Source: an uncultured Peptostreptococcus sp. (GTDB taxonomy: Bacteria; Bacillota; Clostridia; Peptostreptococcales; Peptostreptococcaceae). From it: a stretch of DNA of 36,767 nt. Below the pieces are notes generated by a model. It searched no databases. It was not told the DNA's origin and saw only the letters and a program-made list of their open reading frames with translations. Position numbers and translations under genes: made by a program. Numbering within the stretch: the first letter of the stretch is position 1; each line of letters begins with the position of its first letter. The stretch spans positions 1-36,767 of the forward strand of contig CAAEUW010000053.1 of NCBI GenBank assembly GCA_900759325.1. The letters run 5' to 3'. Of this stretch, positions 15,701-23,799 are shown piece after piece.

Positions 15701-16623
15701 AGGCCCTTGATGCAAGAGGTCAGGAATATGGATATATAGGATATAGGGACACAAATTGGATAATTGCTGTAGAAGACAGGCTAAGAGTCTTTAAGAGGGC
15801 CAAGGATATTGAGTCTAGGCTTGAGACTTTATTACCTAGTCAACTTGTGGAGACAAAAGAAGAAAAGTCTGGCCCTGGACATATAAGTGTAAGACCATAT
15901 CATTTTCAGGCAAGCGCCCTTAAGCCAGCCTCTATATCAGTTTCTGAGGTCAAGAAGATTATAGAAGCAGAAGACCAGACCCAATATGAAAACATGTACA
16001 TGAGTAGGTCTATACCAGACCTTAAGACGCCTGCCTTTATGCATAGGTCTGAGTCAAAGCTATCCTTTAGTCCAGGGGAAAGGGGAACAATCTTCCACCT
16101 AGTGATGGAGCTATTGGACTTTGAAGGCTTATATGCTTTGAGGGATGATGACAGGGACCTAAAAGACAAGCTAGATGCTGACTTAGAGGCCCTAGTAGAC
16201 AAGAATATATTAAGACCGGAAGAGCTTGCAACAGTAAATAGGAAGTGGATAGCTGATTTTGTGAAGACCCCTATTTTTGAAAGACTCAGCCGGGCAGCAG
16301 GCCAGGGACTCCTACACAGGGAGACCGCAATTGACTACAATATTAGCCTTACTGAAATATATAAGGATGAATCCATAGATGAAACGGAAAGAATTATGTT
16401 GGTTGGTATAGTAGATGTATTTTTTGAAGACCAGGATGGCGATCTGGTCCTAATAGACTACAAGACTGACTATGTAAGCAGGGACAGGTATGGTGCTATA
16501 GTGGCTAGATATAAGCCACAGCTTGACCTCTATGCCAGGGCCTTGGAGGATATTTCCGGCAAGAGGGTAAAAGAGAAATATATATACCTATTTAGTGTAG
16601 GTGACTTAGTTAGTTATGATTAG
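12691..16623 (+). CDS. addA: ATP-dependent helicase/nuclease subunit A, AddA (RexA)
   Basis: A 1310-aa motor subunit of AddAB, somewhat longer than the common 1200-1250 aa. Helicase motifs are complete: Q-motif (TRDQASVI), Walker A AAAAGSGKT (residues 23-31), motif Ia (VVTFTKAAANEMRERV), motif II FIDEYQDS with Asp427-Glu428, motif III VGDVKQSIYRFR, motif V MTIHKSKGLEFP (about 861-872) and motif VI LLYVAMTRAKEK (about 938-950). The C-terminal RecB-type nuclease shows GTIFHLVME and Asp1256-Tyr-Lys1258 (LIDYKTD) with PQLDLYARAL. The start is a GTG inside the end of addB with AAGGAAGGGGG just upstream. The sbcD ribosome binding site directly abuts its stop codon. Confidence 0.95.
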   Translation: MATKWTRDQASVIDHRGSNLLVAAAAGSGKTAVLIERIISLVTDKDRPIDIDKLLVVTFTKAAANEMRERVGLALEDILDKDLENEHLQRQVLLLNRADITTIDSFCGRVVRENFHATDLDPNVRTGDPAEIEMIKKDVIEDLFEDLYDEKNGDFLSLVDLYSARNNDKPLVDLILKLNAFVDSSAYPEDWLDRAAERFNTSGKDDREIISSYLGPYLSNELSILASSTYRLEAVVELLEDYDDLAKYRDFIGHHLAYLRPILGVLSPRLGQEKTDFDSDLDSGFLDLDLEALKNSIDIYNSGKAGIKAFRIGSKVDEYVKVDYKKIKKMVDDIFSDIRSILARLYIGLDEVRLELDMAYPYMRAISNITKLFRKSYRQKLKGLGLVDFSYIAHTALDILIDRSGESPKPSKIALAYRDMYEEVFIDEYQDSNMVQELILSTISRTSPGNRFMVGDVKQSIYRFRQAMPEIFMNKYEDYAISQGPLESGRKILLYNNFRSRAQVLEACNHVFMSIMRKATGELDYTQEERLNPSAIFKDLDYDSIDESAYRDLVGGPDKSEIIKQGPATERFNIGGPVELRLVDKNFNEDDQDLDEQALEEFKSISSFRSQCQAIGAYIDQVVNNKERPYLVFDRKLDKYRRIEYRDIVVLFRSLKSRVEDIEDVFGQLGIPLYSDLGGDYFSTLEVSIFENLLRVIDNPRQDICLLSIMRSPIYKFEPSDFALLRLVDKDLDIYGLLDKLYEMDQAELDSLGKDYQDLRLRVVDFMDQIDAYRRMSVLMPLDEFIWFLLKDTGYYAYVGGLEMGQHRQNNLILFFERARSFEKTSFKGLFNFVNYIDRVKTRGSDMGEAKELSEDANVVRLMTIHKSKGLEFPLVIVAKADGKFNFRSSDHRLSLHQDMGFGPKIIDTVKRLSFPSMAKLYIDKKMELEQEAEEMRLLYVAMTRAKEKLVFFANIDDFSKQMDEWKSKARDLDGNIEDFEILKSRTYLDWIMMSIAKLEARGKALDARGQEYGYIGYRDTNWIIAVEDRLRVFKRAKDIESRLETLLPSQLVETKEEKSGPGHISVRPYHFQASALKPASISVSEVKKIIEAEDQTQYENMYMSRSIPDLKTPAFMHRSESKLSFSPGERGTIFHLVMELLDFEGLYALRDDDRDLKDKLDADLEALVDKNILRPEELATVNRKWIADFVKTPIFERLSRAAGQGLLHRETAIDYNISLTEIYKDESIDETERIMLVGIVDVFFEDQDGDLVLIDYKTDYVSRDRYGAIVARYKPQLDLYARALEDISGKRVKEKYIYLFSVGDLVSYD

Positions 16624-16632
16624 GAGGTTTAT

Positions 16633-17856
16633 ATGAGGATACTTCATACGTCAGATTGGCATCTGGGTAAGACCCTGGAGGGCCATGATAGGCATGATGA
16701 ACAGGTTAGGTTCTGTGATAATTTAATAGATATTGTGGAAGAAAATCAGGTAGACCTAGTCCTAGTAGCAGGGGATATATACGACAGCTACAATCCTCCC
16801 TCAAGTGCTGAGACCCTATTTTATAGGACTATTGAAAGGCTAGCCAAGGGCGGCAAGAGACCAGTCTTTATAATAGCCGGCAACCATGATAATCCTGATA
16901 GGCTAGAATCAGTTAAACCCCTAGTTGAGGGGCTAGGAATTACCATACTAGGCTACCCAAAAAGCCAGGCTAGTATGGGATCTTATAGGGGGTTTTCCAT
17001 TGAAGAGGCCCAGCCGGGTTTTACAAAGCTAGCCATAGGTGGCCAGAAAATAAATATAATTAGTCTACCTTATCCAAGCGAAAAAAGACTTAATGATGCA
17101 TTCGAAGAGGTTGGAGAGATAAATGAAATGCAGGAGACCTATACTAAAAGGATAGGAAGGATTTTCAAGGACTTAGAAGACCATTACAGGGACGATGAGA
17201 TTAATATAGCCCTTAGCCATATATTTGTGGTTGGGTCAGCTATTTCAGATTCAGAGCGTAGGATAGAGCTAGGTGGTAGCCTTTTAGTTGAAAAAACAGA
17301 CCTACCTGCTAGGTCCCAGTATACTGCTCTTGGGCATATCCATAAGCCCCAGAGGATATCCAAGGAATACAGGGCCTTCTACTCAGGCTCTCCAATCCAA
17401 TACAGTAAAAATGAAAGGTCTTCATCAAAGTCCGTATACCTGGTTGACCTAGAACCAGGTCAAGAGCCAGATGTAAATCAAGTACTCCTAGATAATTATA
17501 GGCCAATATGCCTATTTAGGACCAAAAATATAGACCAGGCTATGGAAATATGTGAGGAAAGGTCAGGACATGATATATTTGCATATTTTGAGATTGAGAC
17601 CAAGGACAGCATAGACCTAGAGGCTATTAGGAAGATGAAAAAGCTGATGAAAAACATCATCGAAATAAAGCCTATTTTAAAGGGAAGTCAAGACTTGGTG
17701 AAAAGGGAAATAGTGGATATAAGCAAGGCCAGCATTAGCCAGTACTTCCTAGACTTCTACAGGGAAGAAAATGGGGGGATGGACCCAAGGCAGGACCTGA
17801 TAGACCTGTTTAATAAATTGATCAGCAAGGAGGATGTAGACTATGAAACCAATTAG
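16633..17856 (+). CDS. sbcD: Nuclease subunit SbcD (Mre11-like)
   Basis: A 407-aa calcineurin-like metallophosphoesterase of the SbcCD complex, which opens hairpins and trims blocked DNA ends. Metal-binding motifs are all present: Asp8 and His10 (SDWHLGK), Asp48 (AGDIYD), Asn84-His85-Asp86 (AGNHDNPDR), the LSHIFV histidine near residue 196 and GHIHKPQ. The C-terminal cap region follows (YFEIETKDSIDL). AGGAGG at 16622-16627 overlaps the addA stop, so translation is linked. It overlaps sbcC by 14 bases. The order addB-addA-sbcD-sbcC is the same as in Bacillus subtilis. Confidence 0.95.
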   Translation: MRILHTSDWHLGKTLEGHDRHDEQVRFCDNLIDIVEENQVDLVLVAGDIYDSYNPPSSAETLFYRTIERLAKGGKRPVFIIAGNHDNPDRLESVKPLVEGLGITILGYPKSQASMGSYRGFSIEEAQPGFTKLAIGGQKINIISLPYPSEKRLNDAFEEVGEINEMQETYTKRIGRIFKDLEDHYRDDEINIALSHIFVVGSAISDSERRIELGGSLLVEKTDLPARSQYTALGHIHKPQRISKEYRAFYSGSPIQYSKNERSSSKSVYLVDLEPGQEPDVNQVLLDNYRPICLFRTKNIDQAMEICEERSGHDIFAYFEIETKDSIDLEAIRKMKKLMKNIIEIKPILKGSQDLVKREIVDISKASISQYFLDFYREENGGMDPRQDLIDLFNKLISKEDVDYETN

Positions 17857-20800
17857 ATTAGAAATTGATGGAATAAATAGCTACGCTTCCAAGCAGGTCA
17901 TAGACTTTGATAGACTTACATCAAGGGGCATATTTGGAATCTTTGGCAAGACAGGGTCAGGAAAGTCTACTATACTGGATGCTATGACCCTAGCCCTATA
18001 TGGTAATATAGCAAGGGGCAGCAAGGAGTTTATCAATTCAAATAGGGATAAGGCAATAGTATCCTATACATTTGAACTCGGCCTAGGTCAAGATAGGGTC
18101 AGGTATATGGTGTCTAGGAGATTTAAGAAAAGTGAAAGATCAGGAAAGACATCTGCTACAAGTGACTATGTAAGGCTTATGTCAATGGGTCAGGACGGAA
18201 ATTATGAGGTCTTGGCTGATAAGGTCGGAGAGGTAAACAAGCAGATAAAGGCCATCCTTGGACTAGAAGAAGGTGACTTTTTGAAGTCGGTAGTCCTACC
18301 CCAGGGTAGGTTTGGTGAATTTTTATCACTGACAGGCAGGGACAGGAGAAATATGCTAGAGAGGATTTTTAATCTTGAAGAGTATGGTACAAACCTAAAC
18401 CTTACTCTTGCAAGCTATAAAAAGACAGTAGGTGACCAAATTAATATAGTCAAGGCCAAGCTAGCAGAGTATCCAGAGGTTACTAAGGAAGCCCATAAGG
18501 ACCTAGAAGGTCAAATAAAAGACCTCGGAAGCGACCTTGAGTCTAGTAAAAAGTTACTAGTAAAAGAGGAAAAAATATATCAAGAATACAAGGAGGTCCA
18601 CAAGCTTATTCAAGAAAAGACTAGGCTTGATGCCCTAGAAAGGGACCTAATAGGACAAAAAGATGTGATGGAGGACCTAAGGTCTAGGTTGGATACAACA
18701 AAAGCCTACCTTGGGCTTGTCGATGATATAAAAAAATTGAAGGACCTAGACATAGAGCTTGAAAGGCTTGGAAGTGAATTGGACCTTGGCACAAAAAATT
18801 GCCAGGTCGTAAAGAGGGACCTAGCTAGGGAGAAGGAGATCCTACTAGGCCTAAAAAATGAAATAAGGTCTAATATCCAGGAAACAGCCTATAAGAATAA
18901 GATAAGAGAAGCCTACCAGCTAGAAAATGCTAAAATAGAGTTGGTCAAAGACAGGGCCAAGCAGGAAGTACTTGTTGAAGAAAATTTAGGCCATATAAGT
19001 AAAATTGACAAGCTTTTAGAAACTAGGAAGGAAGACCTAAATAAACTTGAAGACCAGATAGGCAATATAATTGATGCCCTGATTGAAGAGGAGAAAATAC
19101 AGATACCAAGTGATGACCAGCTGATGGATATGAATTCGAACCTACATGATTTAGGGGCAAGTATATCTAAGTACGAGGAACATGAAGTCAGGTACGAGCA
19201 ATTAAAAGGAAGAAACCGAGAGTGTCAGGACCACTTAAGTCATCTTAGGGAATCCTTGAAAGAAAAAGAGAAGGAAATAGGGTACAAAAAGGCGAGGCTT
19301 GATAGCCTTGTAAAAGAAAATGATGAACTTAGACTGCAAGACCTAGTCAAGGACTTAAAAAAAATACTCAGGGAAGGTGACTACATAGGTCATGCCTGTC
19401 CTGTTTGTGGATCAAAAATTGAAAGTATAGACAAGAACCCAGCTAGTAATATAGATATAGATACCTACAAGACGAATATAGAAAAAGCCCAGTTAGACCT
19501 AGAGAGGCTAGTAGAGGAAAGGGATGCTAAGAGATTAGACCTAGGTAGGTTAGAAGTACAATTGAGTATAGAAAAAGAAGAACTAGATAGACTCAAGCTG
19601 GACTTGGATAAGACGGATATTGAGGTCTTAAAAGCCAAATACAGGGCCCAAAAGGACCAACTAGAAAGAGATAAGATCCTAAAAGTTCTAAGAGAAGAGG
19701 AAATAGCTAGGCTAAACAAGGAAAAGGACAAGGCCAATAGGGTCAAGTCATCCATAGAAAAGGAACTAAGAGACCTCCTAGTAGACCTAGAATCAAAAAA
19801 GACGAGATTGGACTTGTATAAGGCAAATATAGACAAGCTAGAAGAATCCATAAAGACTTTTGAGGATAAGCTTGATTACCTCAAGAATAACCTAGGCCTT
19901 GATAATATACGGGAAGCATATGAAGAAATGCAAAGAAAGGAAGAGGCCTTTGATAGACTTAACAAGGATATACGTGGTCAAGAGGAAAAAATAGAGGGGC
20001 TTAGGCATGAAGAGACAAGGCTAGTCGACCACTGCAAGGACCTCACGGGCCAAATAGACCTGGCAAGGGTGAAGAAGGAGACTATCCTATCAAGAGAGGA
20101 ACTTAAGGACATTGATAGGCTAAGGAAGGAAGCCCTAAGCAAGGATGAATATGAGAGGTCCCTAGTTAGGCTTGATGACTACGATAAAAATATGCTAGAA
20201 GTGGGACATTCCATAAGGATGGTTATAGAGAGTATAGGAGGTAGAACCTTGGAAGAGGGGGCCATGCTGAGACAAGAAGACCTGTGTAAGGACTTAGAAG
20301 AAAGGATAGACCTGTTAAAGGACAAGCTTTCAACCCTTAGCTACCAGCACAAAAAGATGGGAGAAGACCTTGAACTGGTTGCTAGCTTCCTGAAAGACCT
20401 GGCCAATTACCAGGCAAGTATGGACTCTATACTAGAACTTGAAAGGGTATTGAGGGGAAATAAATTCGTAGAGTATCTTGCCCAGGCCTACCTACAAAAT
20501 ATAGTCTATGATGCATCGCAGAGGTTAGACCTAATCACAAGTGGTAGGTATGCCCTAGAAATAGATGGTGACTATGCCTTTGTAATAAGGGACAACTATA
20601 AGGGAGGCCTAAGAAGGTCTGCGGATACCTTATCAGGAGGGGAAAACTTCCTGGTATCCCTATCATTGGCCCTTGCCCTATCTTCACAGATACAGCTAAA
20701 GGGAAGCGCTCCACTTGAATTTTTCTTCCTTGATGAAGGTTTTGGAAGCCTTGACAGAGACCTATTAGATATAGTTATGACATCTCTTGAAAGACTTCAG

Positions 20801-20923
20801 GGAGAAAATATGAGTGTAGGTATAATAAGTCATGTGGAAGAACTGAAGAATATGATACCTGTCAAGCTAGAAGTAGACTTTGATGAAATAGAATCATCTT
20901 CAAAAGTTAAGCTTTCATGGTAA
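17843..20923 (+). CDS. sbcC: ATPase subunit SbcC (Rad50-like)
   Basis: A 1026-aa SMC-like ATPase that drives the SbcD nuclease. The N-terminal half-domain has Walker A GKTGSGKST (residues 35-43) and the Q-loop region (VVLPQGRFGEFL). Two long Lys/Glu/Leu-rich coiled coils (about 190-500 and 540-860) flank the zinc hook CPVC (Cys519, Cys522). The C-terminal half has the signature LSGGENFLVSLSLALAL and Walker B FFFLDEGFGSLD, ending with the H-loop SHVEEL. AAGGAGG at 17828-17834, inside sbcD, places the start. This appears to be the last gene of the repair operon; a new promoter follows. Confidence 0.96.
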   Translation: MKPIRLEIDGINSYASKQVIDFDRLTSRGIFGIFGKTGSGKSTILDAMTLALYGNIARGSKEFINSNRDKAIVSYTFELGLGQDRVRYMVSRRFKKSERSGKTSATSDYVRLMSMGQDGNYEVLADKVGEVNKQIKAILGLEEGDFLKSVVLPQGRFGEFLSLTGRDRRNMLERIFNLEEYGTNLNLTLASYKKTVGDQINIVKAKLAEYPEVTKEAHKDLEGQIKDLGSDLESSKKLLVKEEKIYQEYKEVHKLIQEKTRLDALERDLIGQKDVMEDLRSRLDTTKAYLGLVDDIKKLKDLDIELERLGSELDLGTKNCQVVKRDLAREKEILLGLKNEIRSNIQETAYKNKIREAYQLENAKIELVKDRAKQEVLVEENLGHISKIDKLLETRKEDLNKLEDQIGNIIDALIEEEKIQIPSDDQLMDMNSNLHDLGASISKYEEHEVRYEQLKGRNRECQDHLSHLRESLKEKEKEIGYKKARLDSLVKENDELRLQDLVKDLKKILREGDYIGHACPVCGSKIESIDKNPASNIDIDTYKTNIEKAQLDLERLVEERDAKRLDLGRLEVQLSIEKEELDRLKLDLDKTDIEVLKAKYRAQKDQLERDKILKVLREEEIARLNKEKDKANRVKSSIEKELRDLLVDLESKKTRLDLYKANIDKLEESIKTFEDKLDYLKNNLGLDNIREAYEEMQRKEEAFDRLNKDIRGQEEKIEGLRHEETRLVDHCKDLTGQIDLARVKKETILSREELKDIDRLRKEALSKDEYERSLVRLDDYDKNMLEVGHSIRMVIESIGGRTLEEGAMLRQEDLCKDLEERIDLLKDKLSTLSYQHKKMGEDLELVASFLKDLANYQASMDSILELERVLRGNKFVEYLAQAYLQNIVYDASQRLDLITSGRYALEIDGDYAFVIRDNYKGGLRRSADTLSGGENFLVSLSLALALSSQIQLKGSAPLEFFFLDEGFGSLDRDLLDIVMTSLERLQGENMSVGIISHVEELKNMIPVKLEVDFDEIESSSKVKLSW

Positions 20924-20937
20924 AATGAAGTTACTTG

Positions 20938-20946
20938 TGATATAAT
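20938..20946 (+). promoter_or_regulatory. Extended -10 promoter before the CNNM/CorC gene
   Basis: TGATATAAT: a TGn extension directly joined to a perfect TATAAT (20941-20946). The -35 region (about 20918-20923) is poor, as is usual for extended -10 promoters. It lies 47 bases before the likely TTG start. Confidence 0.55.
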
Positions 20947-20992
20947 AAAGAATAATGTTAAGATAAATTTCAATAGTAGGAGAGTGGTTTTA

Positions 20993-22321
20993 TTGGATTC
21001 TGGTAGTTTATGGATTCAGATTCTAGTTTTAATTGGGTTAATAATAATATCTGCATTTTTCTCGGCATCTGAGACAGCGGTAATGTCAGTCAGCAAGGTG
21101 AGGATTAGGCACCTAAAGGAAAATGGCGTAAAGGGCGCTAGTGTATTAGAAAAGTTAATAGACCAGCCTAAAAAATTGCTAAGTTCAATTTTGGTGGGCA
21201 ACAATGTGGTAAATATAGCTGCAACATCCATATCTACATCTCTATTTATGAGTATATTTGGGAATCAGGGTATAGCAATGGCTACACTTGTCATGACCGT
21301 ATTGGTATTGGTTTTTGGAGAGGTTACACCAAAGACACTTGCAGCCAACAATAAGGAGAGGATATCCCTGGCCTTTGCCAAGATACTTAGGGTAGTTATA
21401 ATAGTTCTTGCACCATTTGTATTTATTATAAATATAGTCACTACCATAATATTCAAGATATTTAGGATAAAGGATGATGATCCAAAGTCCCTAATAACTG
21501 AAGAGGACCTAAAAATAATGGTTAATGTAGGCCATGAAGAGGGTGTTCTTGAGCATGAGGAAAGAGAAATCATCAATAATGTGTTTGAATTTGGTGATAT
21601 GAAGGCTGAGGATGCCATGGTACAGAGGGTAGACATGGTAGCCATAGATGTAGAGGCTAGCTATGAGGACATACTTGAAATCTTTAAGGAAGAAAAGATT
21701 AGTAGGATGCCTGTCTATAAGGAAAATATAGATGATATAATAGGTATCTTGAATATAAAGGATATAATATTCTTGACTGATGAAGAAGAGGAAAGCTTTG
21801 ATGTTGAAAAGTATATGAGAGAGGCCTTCTTTACATATGAGTTTAAGAAGATATCCCAGCTTTTGGAGGAAATGAAGCTGGCCAAGACCCAGATAGCCAT
21901 AGTGCTTGATGAGTATGGTGGTACATCAGGTCTACTGACAATAGAGGACCTAGTTGAAGTCTTGGTAGGAGATATAGAGGATGAGTACGATGAGGATGAA
22001 GAGGAAATTGTAAAGGTTGCCGAAAACGAGTATATAGTTGATGGAGGAACGAAGTTAACTGATGTAAACGAGTACCTATACAATGAATTAGAGTCTGATG
22101 AGTTTGACTCTATTGGTGGTTATATCATGGGCTATATTAATGGTCTACCAGAAGAAGGTCAAGAGATTGAGCTAGATGAATCTACCAAGGTCAAGGTACT
22201 GTCTCTTGATAAGAATAGGATAGAAAAGCTCCAGATATTTGCTAAGGAAATTGAAAAAAATGATGATGAAATTTCATTTAAGGAGTACATAGAGAAAGAA
22301 AATAATAAGGACAATGACTAG
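20993..22321 (+). CDS. Hemolysin family / CNNM-CorC-type transporter
   Basis: A 442-aa membrane protein of the CNNM/CorC (former TlyC/UPF0053) family. The DUF21 domain with about four membrane segments fills residues 1-185 (SAFFSASETAVMSVSK, then GNNVVNIAATSIST and LVFGEVTPKTLA, all typical). Two CBS repeats follow (about 195-325; VDMVAIDVE, SRMPVYKE, VLDEYGGTSGLLT), then a C-terminal CorC_HlyC domain (YIVDGGTKLTDVNEYL). Bacterial relatives export magnesium or cobalt; a haemolysin role is a historical label. TTG 20993 is preferred because AGGAGAG at 20978-20984 is well spaced; the GTG at 20984 would overlap it. Confidence 0.92.
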   Translation: MDSGSLWIQILVLIGLIIISAFFSASETAVMSVSKVRIRHLKENGVKGASVLEKLIDQPKKLLSSILVGNNVVNIAATSISTSLFMSIFGNQGIAMATLVMTVLVLVFGEVTPKTLAANNKERISLAFAKILRVVIIVLAPFVFIINIVTTIIFKIFRIKDDDPKSLITEEDLKIMVNVGHEEGVLEHEEREIINNVFEFGDMKAEDAMVQRVDMVAIDVEASYEDILEIFKEEKISRMPVYKENIDDIIGILNIKDIIFLTDEEEESFDVEKYMREAFFTYEFKKISQLLEEMKLAKTQIAIVLDEYGGTSGLLTIEDLVEVLVGDIEDEYDEDEEEIVKVAENEYIVDGGTKLTDVNEYLYNELESDEFDSIGGYIMGYINGLPEEGQEIELDESTKVKVLSLDKNRIEKLQIFAKEIEKNDDEISFKEYIEKENNKDND

Positions 22322-22350
22322 TCCTTAGGGGATTACTTTACCCGACTATA

Positions 22351-22382
22351 AAAGCAGGCTTTTAAAATATGGCCTGCTTTTT
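22351..22382 (+). terminator. Intrinsic terminator after the CNNM/CorC gene
   Basis: AAAGCAGGC (22351-22359) pairs perfectly with GCCTGCTTT (22372-22380) around a 12-base loop, and the T-run continues. Confidence 0.85.
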
Positions 22383-22465
22383 AAAAGTCTTATTTAAGGG
22401 GCTTGACCTATGTTTATTGGACCTCAATCTTGTTTAGAAATACTATTTTACTAGATGATAGGACG

Positions 22466-23188
22466 GTGGTTATTATAAATATAATAGTTGATTTTCGAAT
22501 GGATAATGAAATTAGAAATAGTCTGTTGGCGATGGGATTTGAACTGTATGATTCCTATGACCAGAGCCTGCTCTATGAGGGACTAAGGGGACATGTTGAC
22601 CTATCAATATTCTTTGACGGCCAGACCTTTGTTTGCTCTAAGGAGTCCTATGACTATTATAGGCAACTTTTGTCAGACCATATAAGTGGAAAATACAGGT
22701 TGGTACAAGGAGTAAAAAATTTAGAAAAAAAATATCCTGGAGATGTAGCCCTCAACCTTGCCTATACGGGCAGCTATGCAATAGGAAGGCTGGATTCATT
22801 AGAACCAAGGCTGATAGAATTTATAGGGAGAAGAGGAGACCTTAAAATAATTTCAGTCAACCAGGGCTATGCAAACTGCTCCATATGTCAGGTGACGGAT
22901 GGGGCTGTAATTACAGGTGATCCAGGCTTAAGTAAGACCCTTAGAGGCCATGGTTTGGAGGTTCTGGAAATAAGTCCAGGTCATATAGGTCTAGATGGGA
23001 TGGACTATGGATTTATAGGCGGAGCTAGCTGTGACTTAGGCCAGGAAAGGATAGGCTTTTTTGGCGACCTAGCTAGCCATCCAGATGGTGAATTGATTAG
23101 GTCATTTATTGAAGACCATGGTAAGGAGGCTATTTCACTTGGAAGTGGAAGGCTAAGGGACTACGGTAGTGGCATAGTATTTTGGTAA
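22466..23188 (+). CDS. DUF6873-like GME-fold protein
   Basis: A protein of about 240 aa resembling the DUF6873 group, predicted to share the fold of guanidino-group-modifying enzymes (amidinotransferase/arginine deiminase superfamily). Seen in the sequence: a core beta strand near the start (IINIIVDFR), VDLSIFFDGQTFVCSKESYD, AYTGSYAIGR, GYANCSICQVTDGAVITGDPG, and GGASCDLGQERIGFFGDLASHP; the repeated pattern of 'strand-Gly-Asp' loops and the conserved Cys-containing segments fit that fold. No activity is known to me. The start is unclear: GTG 22466 keeps the first strand; a TTG at 22403 would add 21 residues and an ATG at 22499 would remove the strand. None has a good ribosome binding site. 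Confidence 0.65.
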   Translation: MVIINIIVDFRMDNEIRNSLLAMGFELYDSYDQSLLYEGLRGHVDLSIFFDGQTFVCSKESYDYYRQLLSDHISGKYRLVQGVKNLEKKYPGDVALNLAYTGSYAIGRLDSLEPRLIEFIGRRGDLKIISVNQGYANCSICQVTDGAVITGDPGLSKTLRGHGLEVLEISPGHIGLDGMDYGFIGGASCDLGQERIGFFGDLASHPDGELIRSFIEDHGKEAISLGSGRLRDYGSGIVFW

Positions 23189-23272
23189 AGACTTGTGGAA
23201 AAAACTGATTTGAGCAAGTGTATAGAGGGGCATTTATTGAAAACCTCTAAATTGTTTATAAGAGCCAAGATA

Positions 23273-23309
23273 AAAGGGGGAAGATATATTCAATATATCC
23301 TCCCCCTTT
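23273..23309. terminator. Bidirectional hairpin terminator between convergent genes
   Basis: An 18-base stem with one mismatch (23273-23290 against 23292-23309), beginning AAAGGGGG and ending CCCCCTTT, sits between the + strand DUF6873-like gene and the minus-strand phosphatase gene. A short T-run follows on the minus strand; the + strand tail is weak. Confidence 0.75.
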
Positions 23310-23333
23310 GGAATTATATTAATAACTTTGATT

Positions 23334-23798
23334 TTAGGCCCCAAGCCTTTCCTTTACAAGCTTCATAAGACAAAGGCAGGACTCGTAAATGTCATCATAG
23401 GTCTGGTCAAAATTACCAGTATACCAAGGGTCTGCTATGTCCCTTGGGTGGTCAGTCAAGTCCATAAACTTCATAACCTTAGATTGGTCAATGCTACCAA
23501 ATTCTCTCTTAATATTGTTCATATTATTTTGGTCCATGGTAAATATGTAGTCATATTCATCTAGGTCAGACCTTTTTAGCTTGCTTGCAAACATATTATC
23601 TACAGAGATTCCATACTTTTTTAGCTTGTTCCTGGTACCTGGGTGGACTGGATTGCCGATTTCTTCGTAGGAGGTAGCAGATGAATCTATGAAGACCCTA
23701 TCACTTAGGCCTTCTTCCCTTATCATGTGACGAAATAGGGCTTCGGCCATAGGTGACCTACAAATATTGCCGTGACAAACAAACATTATTTTTATCAT
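23334..23798 (-). CDS. Low-molecular-weight protein-tyrosine phosphatase
   Basis: A 154-aa cytoplasmic phosphatase. The P-loop is at the N-terminus as usual for the family: Cys8-HGNIC-Arg14-Ser15 (FVCHGNICRSPMAEA). The general acid is Asp123 in IADPWYTG. Typical internal blocks (SSATSYEEIGNPVHP, YDYIFTMDQNN) are present, and length is normal. Targets could be phosphotyrosine proteins of capsule control or small phosphoesters; nothing nearby decides. Its ATG lies one base after the stop of the ROK gene and its ribosome binding site (GGGAG) is within the ROK reading frame, so the two are cotranslated. Confidence 0.92.
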   Translation of the reverse strand: MIKIMFVCHGNICRSPMAEALFRHMIREEGLSDRVFIDSSATSYEEIGNPVHPGTRNKLKKYGISVDNMFASKLKRSDLDEYDYIFTMDQNNMNNIKREFGSIDQSKVMKFMDLTDHPRDIADPWYTGNFDQTYDDIYESCLCLMKLVKERLGA

Positions 23799-23799
23799 C

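Noticed and set aside
9269..20923. Several open frames on the minus strand across addB, addA, sbcC and others
   Set aside because: They are Ser/Leu-rich mirror images of Lys/Glu/Asp-rich coding strands and have no start signals; they are shadows of the real genes.
23328..23564. A + strand frame opposite the tyrosine phosphatase gene
   Set aside because: It lies fully antisense to a gene with intact catalytic motifs and has no ribosome binding site.
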